Of a stretch of 13,871 bases of DNA, positions 6,580-13,745 are shown in pieces. How positions within the stretch are numbered: position 1 is the stretch's first letter; each line of letters begins with the position of its first letter. The DNA lies in assembly GCA_958407555.1 (NCBI GenBank), contig CATYJC010000045.1:1-13871 (forward strand). Reading direction: 5' to 3'. The notes beneath the pieces are model-generated. The model did not search any database. It was not told the DNA's origin and saw only the letters and a list, made by a program, of their open reading frames with translations. The stretch is from an uncultured Collinsella sp. Lineage in GTDB: Bacteria > Actinomycetota > Coriobacteriia > Coriobacteriales > Coriobacteriaceae. A program made the translations under genes and the position numbers.

Positions 6580-9500
6580 TTACGCCTCCTTCTTGGTCGA
6601 AGCAACAGAGCCGGCAGCCACGGACGCAGCACCGCCCGCGACATCAAAGCGAGCGACATCCGCGGCACTCGCGCGACCGGTCACAATGTCAAATGCCAGC
6701 TCCTCAGCCTGTGCATGCGTCTTGCCGGCAGCCTCACCCGCAGCGACAATCGCCAGCACGCGTTCGTACTCGGTCGGAATGACCTTCACAAAGTGCTTGC
6801 TCATCGTCTCAAAGCTGTAGAGCAGCTTAATGCCGCGCGGGCTCTGCGTCGCGTCCACGTGCTCTTGGATGAGCTCTCGAATCTGCGCCAGCTCGTCGGC
6901 CGTCGGGGCCTTGAGCTCCACGCTCTCGTGGTTCACGCGGGCGTCGAGCGTGCCGTATTGGTCAAAGACATAGGCCACGCCGCCCGTCATGCCGGCGGCA
7001 AAGTTCTGCCCGACCTCGCCCAGGATGAGTGCCAGGCCGCCCGTCATGTACTCGCAGCCATGGTTGCCGCAGCCCTCGACCACCACGGTGGCACCGGAAT
7101 TGCGCACGCCAAAGCGCTGGCCTGCCAGGCCGTTAATAAAGCCGCGACCGCTCGTGGCGCCAAAGAACGCCACGTTGCCCACGATAATGTTCTCATCGAA
7201 CTTGTAGGTCGCATGCGGGTTGGGGCGCACCGACACCTCGCCGCCCGAGAGACCCTTGCCAAAGTAGTCGTTGGCGTCGCCGCACACGTTGAGCGTAATG
7301 CCGCGGGGCAGGAAAGCGCCAAAGCTCTGACCGGCCGAACCGTCGCAGTCGATGGTGATGGAGCCGGCGGGCAGGCCCTCGGGATGTGCCTTGGTCACCG
7401 CATTGCCCAGGATGGTGCCCACGCAACGGTTGACGTTGGCGATATCGGCGCGGAAACGAATCGGACGCAGGTGCGCACGGGCATCGGCCGTATAGGGCAC
7501 GAACAACGTGGAGTCGAGCGTCTTGTCGAGCTCGCTGTCGGCGGCCATCTGCGGCAGGAAGTGACGACCGTCGGCACCCGGGATATGGGCACCGAACTCG
7601 CAGGTCGCGCTCGCCAGCACGGGTGAAAGATCGAGCAGGTTGGCCTTGCGGTTGCCCGGGACCTCAATCTGGCGCAAGCACTCGGGGTGGCCGACCATCT
7701 CGTCGACGGTGCGGAAGCCCAGGCTCGCCATGACCTCGCGCAGCTGCTCGGCAACAAAGAGCATAAAGTGCTCAACGTGCTCGGGCTTGCCACGGAAGCC
7801 GCGACGCAGACGGCAGTTTTGCGTAGCGATGCCGGCCGGGCAGGTATCCTGCTGGCAGTCGCGCTGCATGAGGCAGCCCATGGAGATGAGCGGCATGGTC
7901 GCAAAGCCAAACTCCTCGGCGCCCAGCAAGCAGGCGACGGCGACGTCGGTGCCGTCCATGAGCTTGCCATCGGCCTCGAGCACCACACGTGAGCGCAGGC
8001 CGTTTTGCAGCAGCGTCTGCTGAGCTTCGGCAAGACCAAGTTCCAGCGGCAGGCCCGCATGCCAGATGGAATCGCGCGCCGCGGCACCCGAGCCACCATT
8101 GTGACCGCTGATCAAGATCTTGTCGGCAGCGCCCTTGGCCACACCGGTGGCGATGGTGCCGACGCCAGCCTCGCTGACCAGCTTGACCGACACGCGCGCG
8201 CCGGGGTTGGCGTTCTTAAGATCGAAGATCAGCTCCGCCAGGTCCTCGATGGAGTAGATATCGTGGTGCGGCGGAGGCGAGATCAGGCCGATGCCGGGCG
8301 TGGACTGACGGACTTCGGCGATCCAGGGGTAGACCTTCTTGCCGGGCAGGTGGCCACCCTCGCCGGGCTTGGCGCCCTGGGCCATCTTGATCTGAATCTC
8401 GAAGGCACTGCAAAGATAGCGGCTCGTCACGCCAAAGCGCGCACTTGCCACCTGCTTGATGGCGGAGTTCTTGGAGTCACCGTTGGCCAGCGGGGTCTCG
8501 CGACGCGGATCCTCGCCGCCCTCGCCCGAGTTGGAACGGCCGTGCAGGCGGTTCATGGCGATGGCCATGCACTCGTGTGCCTCTTTGCTGATGGAACCGT
8601 ACGACATGGCGCCGGTGTTAAAGCGGCGGACGATGTTGATCGCGAGCTCCACCTCGTCGAGCGAAACCGGCGTGCGGCCGCTGGCATCAAAGTCGAGCAG
8701 GTCGCGCAGGCGCACGGCACGGCCGGTGCGGTGCAGGCGGGCGCTATACTCCTTAAAGGTGTCGTAGCTGTCCTCACGGCAGGCGATCTGCAGCAAGTAG
8801 ACGGTCTGGGGGTCAATCAGGTGATCCTCGCCGCCGAGCGGACGCCACTTGGTCAGGCCCAGCGTGGACAGCTGATCGGGAGCCGGACTCTTAAGGATAG
8901 CGAGCGCGGCGTCATAGCGCTCATTCTGCTCGCGCTCAACGTCCTCGATGCCCATACCGCCCACACGGCTCACCGTGCCGGTAAAGTACGCGCTGACGAA
9001 CTCCGGAGTAAAGCCCACGGCCTCGAAAATCTGCGCGGAGTGATAGCTCTGCACCGTGGAGATGCCCATCTTGGACATGATGGAAACGATGCCAGCGGTC
9101 GCGGCCTTGTTGTAGTTGGCGATGCCCTGCTCGGCCGTCACATCCAAATCGCCGCGTGCCGCCAGCTCGCGGATGCACGCATGTGCGTTGTACGGATAGA
9201 TGCCGCTCGCGGAGTAGCCCACCAGTGCCGCAAAGTCGTGCGGGGACACGGCGTCGCCGCACTCCACCACGATGTCGGCAAAGGTACGCACGCCGGCGCG
9301 GATCAGGTGGTTGTGCACGCAGCCCACAGCGAGCAGCGACGGCACGGGCACCTCGCCCGCAGCGGCACGATCGCTCAACACCACGATGTTCACGCCGTCG
9401 CGGACCGCAGCCTCGACGTCCTCGGCAAGCTGCTTGAGCGTAGCCTGCAGCGCGCCCTCGCCGGCATCGCGGCGGTAGACGGCACGGAAGCGACGGGTCT

Positions 9501-11268
9501 TAAAGCCCACGCGGTCGATGGCGCAGATGCGGTCGAACTCCTCCTCGTTGAGCAACGGGCGCTCCAAGCGCACCAGCTGGCAGGCCGTGCGGGAGTCCTC
9601 GAGCAGGTTGCCGTGGTTGCCCAGGTAGAGCGTGGTCGAGGTGACCATGTGCTCGCGCAGGGCATCGATCGGCGGATTCGTGACCTGGGCGAACAGCTGA
9701 TAGAAGTAATCGAAGAACGAACGCGTCTTCTTGGACAGGCAGGCCAGCGGCGCGTCGATGCCCATCGAGGCGAGCGGTGCCTTGCCCTGCTGGGCCATGG
9801 GACGCACGACCTCGTCGACGTCATCCCAGTGGTAGCCGAGCTTGGCCATGCGCACGGCGGCGGGCACCTCGGCGTCCTCGGCGGGCGTTGCCGCAACGGG
9901 CTCATCGAGCGCGTCAACGGTCAGCGTCTCCTCGGCAATCCAATCACGGTAGGGCTTTTCCTTGGCATAACGGGCGCGCAGCTCGTCGTTGTAGATGACG
10001 CGCCCGCGGGCAAAGTCAACCTCGAGCATCTGGCCCGGCCCCAGACAGCCGCTCGTCAGGATGTTCTCGGGGCTCACCTCGATGGTGCCCACCTCGCTTG
10101 CCAGCATAAAGCGGCCGTCGCGCGTCACGTAGTAACGAGCGGGGCGCAGGCCGTTACGGTCGAGGGCGGCGCCCAGCGTGCGACCGTCGGTAAAGGCGAT
10201 GGCCGCCGGGCCGTCCCAGGGCTCCATGAGCATGGACTGGTAGGCGTCGTAGGCGCGGCGCTCCTCGCTCAGACTGTCGTTGTGGTCCCACGGCTCGGGC
10301 AGCAGCATGGATGCAGCACGCGTAAGCGGGCGACCGTTCATGACCAAAAACTCGAGCACGTTGTCCAGAATCGCGGAATCGGAGCCCTCACGGTTGATGA
10401 TGGGCATCACGCGCTCAAGATCGTGCTGCAGCACGGGGCTGTACAGGTTGGGCTCGCGGGCACGAATCCAGTTGACGTTGCCCTTGAGGGTGTTGATCTC
10501 GCCGTTGTGGATGATAAAGCGGTTGGGGTGCGCGCGCTCCCAGCTGGGCGTGGTGTTGGTGGAGTAGCGCGAGTGGACGAGCGCCACGGCCGTTTTGACG
10601 GCGGCGTCGTTGAGATCGATGAAGAAGCGGCGCATCTGTGTGGCGACCAGCATGCCCTTGTACACGATAGTGCGCGAGCTCATGGAGCACACATAGAAGA
10701 TCTTGTCGCGCAGGGCAAACTCGGCGTCGGCCTTCTTTTCGATGGTGCGACGGCACACGTACAGGCGACGCTCAAAGGCATCGCCGGCGGGCGTGTCGTC
10801 CGGACGACCCAGGAAGGCCTGCAGGATAGTAGGCATGCAGGCGCGGGCGGTCTCGCCCAGATCGTGTGGGTCGACCGGCACCTCGCGCCAAAAGAGCAGC
10901 GGCACGCCGGCCTCGGCGCAGCCCTCCTCAAACACGCGGCGGGCATCCTCTACGCCCTTCTCGTCCTGCGGGAAGAACAGCATGGCCACGCCATAGTCGC
11001 CCTCTGCCGGCAGAATCTGGCCGCACTTTTGAGCCTCTTTACGGAAAAAGTGATGCGGAACCTGGAACAGGATGCCAGCGCCGTCGCCGGTGTTCCTCTC
11101 GAGTCCCGTGCCGCCGCGGTGCTCCAAGTTGACCAAAATGGACAGCGCATCGTCCAGAATCTGGTGATGGCGCTCGCCGTTGATATCGGCAAGCGCGCCG
11201 ATGCCACATGCATCGTGATCGAATTCGGGGCGATAAAGGCCCTGCTGCTGAGCGGAATCTGCCTGCAT
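6580..11268 (-). CDS. gltB: Glutamate synthase (NADPH) large subunit, 1562 aa
   Basis: This is the alpha subunit, which makes glutamate from glutamine and 2-oxoglutarate. The N-terminal class II glutamine amidotransferase domain starts at C21 (D-H-D-A-C-G-I-G), so about 20 residues must be removed to expose the catalytic cysteine. The central domain follows, then the FMN synthase domain (about 840-1210) with S-G-E-G-G-E-D near 912 and I-S-G-H-N-G-G-S-G near 1056. The [3Fe-4S] cysteines C1132-x5-C1138-x4-C1143 match the family spacing. The GXGXG beta-helix domain (about 1290-1500) has F-G-A-T-S-G-R-G and G-G-L-A-L-I-L-G. Length is typical. The ATG at 11268 has GGGGAGGA just upstream. It is the first gene of the gltBD operon; palindromic sites and GlnR-like half-sites lie within about 100 bases upstream. 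Confidence 0.97.
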   Translation of the reverse strand: MQADSAQQQGLYRPEFDHDACGIGALADINGERHHQILDDALSILVNLEHRGGTGLERNTGDGAGILFQVPHHFFRKEAQKCGQILPAEGDYGVAMLFFPQDEKGVEDARRVFEEGCAEAGVPLLFWREVPVDPHDLGETARACMPTILQAFLGRPDDTPAGDAFERRLYVCRRTIEKKADAEFALRDKIFYVCSMSSRTIVYKGMLVATQMRRFFIDLNDAAVKTAVALVHSRYSTNTTPSWERAHPNRFIIHNGEINTLKGNVNWIRAREPNLYSPVLQHDLERVMPIINREGSDSAILDNVLEFLVMNGRPLTRAASMLLPEPWDHNDSLSEERRAYDAYQSMLMEPWDGPAAIAFTDGRTLGAALDRNGLRPARYYVTRDGRFMLASEVGTIEVSPENILTSGCLGPGQMLEVDFARGRVIYNDELRARYAKEKPYRDWIAEETLTVDALDEPVAATPAEDAEVPAAVRMAKLGYHWDDVDEVVRPMAQQGKAPLASMGIDAPLACLSKKTRSFFDYFYQLFAQVTNPPIDALREHMVTSTTLYLGNHGNLLEDSRTACQLVRLERPLLNEEEFDRICAIDRVGFKTRRFRAVYRRDAGEGALQATLKQLAEDVEAAVRDGVNIVVLSDRAAAGEVPVPSLLAVGCVHNHLIRAGVRTFADIVVECGDAVSPHDFAALVGYSASGIYPYNAHACIRELAARGDLDVTAEQGIANYNKAATAGIVSIMSKMGISTVQSYHSAQIFEAVGFTPEFVSAYFTGTVSRVGGMGIEDVEREQNERYDAALAILKSPAPDQLSTLGLTKWRPLGGEDHLIDPQTVYLLQIACREDSYDTFKEYSARLHRTGRAVRLRDLLDFDASGRTPVSLDEVELAINIVRRFNTGAMSYGSISKEAHECMAIAMNRLHGRSNSGEGGEDPRRETPLANGDSKNSAIKQVASARFGVTSRYLCSAFEIQIKMAQGAKPGEGGHLPGKKVYPWIAEVRQSTPGIGLISPPPHHDIYSIEDLAELIFDLKNANPGARVSVKLVSEAGVGTIATGVAKGAADKILISGHNGGSGAAARDSIWHAGLPLELGLAEAQQTLLQNGLRSRVVLEADGKLMDGTDVAVACLLGAEEFGFATMPLISMGCLMQRDCQQDTCPAGIATQNCRLRRGFRGKPEHVEHFMLFVAEQLREVMASLGFRTVDEMVGHPECLRQIEVPGNRKANLLDLSPVLASATCEFGAHIPGADGRHFLPQMAADSELDKTLDSTLFVPYTADARAHLRPIRFRADIANVNRCVGTILGNAVTKAHPEGLPAGSITIDCDGSAGQSFGAFLPRGITLNVCGDANDYFGKGLSGGEVSVRPNPHATYKFDENIIVGNVAFFGATSGRGFINGLAGQRFGVRNSGATVVVEGCGNHGCEYMTGGLALILGEVGQNFAAGMTGGVAYVFDQYGTLDARVNHESVELKAPTADELAQIRELIQEHVDATQSPRGIKLLYSFETMSKHFVKVIPTEYERVLAIVAAGEAAGKTHAQAEELAFDIVTGRASAADVARFDVAGGAASVAAGSVASTKKEA

Positions 11269-11280
11269 CGCGATCCTCCC

Positions 11281-11317
11281 CTAGATATTTAGACAGTCAG
11301 TTGACTAGGCATACTAG
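11281..11317 (-). promoter_or_regulatory. Palindrome and CTAG cluster in the gltB leader/promoter
   Basis: AGTCA-GT-TGACT is a perfect inverted repeat with a 2-base centre at 11295-11306. Three CTAG tetramers, rare in bacterial DNA, lie at 11281, 11305 and 11314; the last two form CTAG-n5-CTAG. The segment is 13-49 bases upstream of the gltB start, where an operator would sit. No specific regulator is recognised and no clear -35/-10 pair was found. Confidence 0.35.
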
Positions 11318-11353
11318 GTGCATCGCCGGCCCGTTGTGTTTCCCGCCCGTTTC

Positions 11354-11369
11354 GAAACAATCGCGTAAC
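11354..11369. promoter_or_regulatory. GlnR-like half-site pair upstream of gltB
   Basis: GAAAC (11354-11358), six bases, then GTAAC (11365-11369) fits the known actinobacterial GlnR pattern of GTNAC and GAAAC boxes spaced by six. GAAAC is itself part of the 10-bp palindrome GTTTCGAAAC at 11349-11358. The site is about 86 bases upstream of the gltB start, consistent with nitrogen control, but only one pair is present and a chance match is possible. Confidence 0.35.
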
Positions 11370-11452
11370 GCGCGCCCTATGAGTGGACACCGCCGACCTC
11401 AAGGGCAACAGCAAGGGCCCCAGGTTCGGCCTGTGAGCTCGCCGCTTCAAAC

Positions 11453-11669
11453 ATCTCAATCTGTAACAGAAAGACCCAATTTCGACGACTAACTGTTACA
11501 GATTGAGATGTTTTTGAGAGACGGCTCCGAATGTCTCAATCTGTAACACGAAAGGCCGCTTTTGGCGGTCAGCTGTTACAGATCGAGATTTTCCATGGGA
11601 CCATTTCTTCCTGTCTCGATCTATAACACCTAGGCCCAATTTCCATCCCCAGTTGTTACAGATCAAGAC
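11453..11669 (+). repeat. Palindromic array 3: three 57-bp units
   Basis: Units lie at 11453-11509, 11533-11589 and 11613-11669, with 23 bases between each. Arms are of the same family as the other arrays. Interiors here differ from the consensus near the right arm (AACTG, CAGCTG and CAGTTG before TTACAG in place of TAGATG). The array lies in the divergent gap between gltB and mntH, so unlike the other three it is not directly behind a stop codon. It ends 120 bases before the mntH start. Nothing recognisable was seen at 11370-11452. Confidence 0.93.
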
Positions 11670-11714
11670 ATTTCGGCAGCCCCCTTCCTCATCCTATTCA
11701 AATACAGCTATTTT

Positions 11715-11753
11715 GTTAGTCTTGGTTAACTTCGAGCCTAAAGCGAGTATCCT
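11715..11753 (+). promoter_or_regulatory. Candidate mntH promoter with overlapping palindrome
   Basis: TTAACT (11726-11731), 16 bases, then TATCCT (11748-11753) is a fair -35/-10 pair about 37 bases before the mntH ATG. GTTA-n8-TAAC (11715-11730) overlaps the -35 and is where a metal-sensing repressor could bind. The match to known DtxR/MntR boxes is weak. Confidence 0.4.
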
Positions 11754-11789
11754 TTGCGGCGTCAAGCAAACGGCACGCAGGAGCGCACC

Positions 11790-13046
11790 ATGATCAACCA
11801 TCTCAAACAACACTTTGGTTCCCGGCACACCGGCGGTCACGGAGGCCTAGACATTGCACGGCATATCGGCCCCGGACTGCTCGTGACCGTCGGCTTTATC
11901 GACCCGGGCAACTGGGCCTCCAATATGGCCGCGGGCTCGCAGTTTGGCTACGCGCTGCTGTGGATCGTCACGCTGTCCACGATTATGCTCATTGTGCTGC
12001 AGCACAACGCGGCACACCTGGGTATCGCCACGGGCGCCTGTCTTGCCGAGGCCACGACGCGCCACCTGCCCCGCCTCGTCGGGCGTGCGATACTCGGCAG
12101 CGCATATCTAGCCACGATCGCCACCTCCATGGCCGAAGTCCTGGGCGGCGCGATCGCGCTTCAAATGCTCTTTGGCCTGCCCGTACGCGCCGGCTGCATC
12201 ATCGTGGCGGCGGCATCGATTGCCATGCTCATGACAAGCTCCTACAAACGCGCCGAGCGATGGATCATCGCCTTCGTAGGCGTGGTAGGACTTTCGTTTT
12301 TAGCCGAGCTTGCGCTGGTCAAGGTCGACTGGCCGCAAGCCGCCGCAAGCTGGATCACACCCAGTATGCCCACCGGCTCGGCCGCGATTATCGTAAGTGT
12401 CCTAGGCGCGGTCGTTATGCCCCACAACCTCTTCCTGCACTCCGAGGTCATCCAATCCATGCACTTCGAAGGCCAAGGCGAGCAGGTTATCGAAGAACGT
12501 CTGCGCTACGAGCTCTTCGACACACTCTTTTCGATGGGCGTGGGCTGGGCAATCAACTCGGCCATGGTCATCCTGGCCGCAACGACCTTCTTTGCGCACG
12601 GCATTGTCGTTGACGACCTCGCCGTCGCAGCGGCTACACTCTCCCCCATTCTGGGCCCGGCAAGCTCGACCATCTTTGCGGTGGCACTGCTGTTTGCGGG
12701 ACTATCGAGTAGTGTGACGGCGGGCATGGCGGCGGGAACCATCACCGCGGGCATGTTCGACGAGGAATACAACATCCACGACCGACATTCCTCGATTGGA
12801 GTGGCGACCTGTTTCGTCGGCGCAGTGACGGCGTGTCTGGTCGTCCCGAATCCTTTTGAGGGTCTCATTTGGAGTCAGGCGCTGTTGTCGCTTCAGCTGC
12901 CGATTACGGTCTTTGTGCTCATACGGCTTACCAGTTCGCCCCGCGTCATGGGCAAATACGCCAACTCGCGCCCGCTCAACGCGTTGCTCGTAGGGATCGG
13001 CGCCATCGTGACGATTCTCGATGTCGTGTTGTTGACAGGGATGTAA
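11790..13046 (+). CDS. mntH: Nramp-family Mn2+/Fe2+ : H+ symporter MntH, 418 aa
   Basis: This is a proton-coupled divalent metal importer of the inner membrane. The two unwound-helix signatures that hold the metal are intact: D38-P-G-N41 in helix 1 (G-F-I-D-P-G-N-W) and M210-P-H-N213 in helix 6 (V-V-M-P-H-N-L-F-L-H-S). The methionine favours Mn/Fe over Mg, as known for the family. About eleven hydrophobic segments span the rest, and length is typical of bacterial MntH. The start at 11790 has AGGAG six bases upstream; an in-frame TTG at 11754 is rejected because it overlaps the likely -10. The gene stands alone, divergent from gltB, with palindromic array 3 upstream and array 4 beginning 27 bases past the stop. 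No metal-sensor gene is in view. Confidence 0.95.
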   Translation: MINHLKQHFGSRHTGGHGGLDIARHIGPGLLVTVGFIDPGNWASNMAAGSQFGYALLWIVTLSTIMLIVLQHNAAHLGIATGACLAEATTRHLPRLVGRAILGSAYLATIATSMAEVLGGAIALQMLFGLPVRAGCIIVAAASIAMLMTSSYKRAERWIIAFVGVVGLSFLAELALVKVDWPQAAASWITPSMPTGSAAIIVSVLGAVVMPHNLFLHSEVIQSMHFEGQGEQVIEERLRYELFDTLFSMGVGWAINSAMVILAATTFFAHGIVVDDLAVAAATLSPILGPASSTIFAVALLFAGLSSSVTAGMAAGTITAGMFDEEYNIHDRHSSIGVATCFVGAVTACLVVPNPFEGLIWSQALLSLQLPITVFVLIRLTSSPRVMGKYANSRPLNALLVGIGAIVTILDVVLLTGM

Positions 13047-13073
13047 TGGGACGGGGCACCTACCCAGGCAAAC

Positions 13074-13369
13074 GTCTCAATCTGTAACATCTAGACACGC
13101 TTTTGATGTCTAGATGTTACAGATCGAGATCATTCCGAGGGATAGCTCCGTTTGTCTCAATCTGTAACAGATAGACCCCGTTTTCACTGCTAGATGTTAC
13201 AGATCGAGATCTTCTGCCAGACGGTTTTGGTTTGTCTCGATATGTAACAAGTGGGCCCAATTTCCACTTCTAGATGTTACAGATCGAGACATTTCTTCAG
13301 CTCCAACCTTTTGTCTCAATCTGTAACAGATAGACCCGTTTTGAGCCGTTAGATGTTACAGATTAAGAC
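13074..13369 (+). repeat. Palindromic array 4: four 57-bp units
   Basis: Units lie at 13074-13130, 13154-13210, 13234-13290 and 13313-13369, separated by 23, 23 and 22 bases. The first unit is the most symmetrical in the window: its inverted arms extend to 24 bp through TCTAGACA / TGTCTAGA, leaving a 9-base loop. The third has a changed left arm (GATATGTAACA). The array begins 27 bases after the mntH stop. It is followed by about 70 bases with no feature and then by the rubredoxin terminator. Confidence 0.94.
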
Positions 13370-13437
13370 CAAAGGTCGGCCGGACTCACGACAGACAGGA
13401 TCGGCTAACAGCAGCCGTGATCCCTTGGGGACGGAGG

Positions 13438-13472
13438 AAAAGGGCCCCGGCCGGGATATCCGACCGAGACCC
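13438..13472 (-). terminator. Intrinsic terminator of the rubredoxin gene
   Basis: On the minus strand GGGTCTCGGTCGG (13472-13460) pairs with CCGGCCGGGGCCC (13454-13442) as a 13-bp stem with three G-U pairs and a 5-base loop. TTTT (13441-13438) follows directly. It is 41 bases past the rubredoxin stop. Confidence 0.8.
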
Positions 13473-13513
13473 TTGGACAGAGCTATGTTCGGCTTTCGCC
13501 GTGTGCCTGCGAG

Positions 13514-13657
13514 TTACTCCTCGACGAGCTCAAACTGATCGGGGCCGACGCCGCACACCGGGCACACGTAATCCTCGGGCAGCTCGGGCGTATCGACCTC
13601 AACCTCGTAACCACAAACGACGCAAACGAACTTATACGTCTTCTTCTCCTCAGCCAT
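13514..13657 (-). CDS. Short rubredoxin, 47 aa
   Basis: This small iron protein has the four rubredoxin cysteines: C12-V-V-C15-G-Y near the start and C32-P-V-C35-G near the end, followed by D-Q-F-E. It carries single electrons between flavin or NAD(P)H reductases and acceptors such as rubrerythrin or flavodiiron proteins. Only 16 residues separate the two CxxC pairs, against about 29 in classical rubredoxins, which is closer to the rubredoxin-like tail of rubrerythrins. The ATG at 13657 has AGAGGAG six bases upstream. It lies 88 bases downstream of a flavin reductase gene on the same strand, with its own promoter-like element, and ends at a clear terminator. Confidence 0.92.
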   Translation of the reverse strand: MAEEKKTYKFVCVVCGYEVEVDTPELPEDYVCPVCGVGPDQFELVEE

Positions 13658-13700
13658 GATGTTCTCCTCTCGAACGTGACTGCTGGTGTACTTGCTTATT

Positions 13701-13728
13701 AGTATATATTCTCAATAATATTATGCAA
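13701..13728 (-). promoter_or_regulatory. Candidate rubredoxin promoter in an AT-rich island
   Basis: On the minus strand TTGCAT (13728-13723), 16 bases, then TATACT (13706-13701) forms a promoter-like pair about 43 bases before the ATG. The spacer contains ATATT-n6-AATAT, loosely like Fur/PerR-type operators, though this may only reflect AT richness. Confidence 0.45.
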
Positions 13729-13745
13729 GTAGTTTTGCAGCATTT

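Noticed and set aside
5018..6820. A 600-codon open frame on the plus strand opposite gltD
   Set aside because: Antisense of gltD with the same His/Arg-rich shadow composition. It also starts inside the REP-like repeat.
8005..11292. A 1095-codon open frame on the plus strand opposite gltB
   Set aside because: It is the antisense shadow of a certain GltB gene in GC-rich DNA. The translation is a His/Arg/Ala/Gly-rich string without family motifs.
13074..13130. Array 4 first unit as the intrinsic terminator of mntH
   Set aside because: The hairpin is strong but no U-tract follows it, and the same unit occurs in a divergent promoter gap (array 3). It could still slow polymerase.
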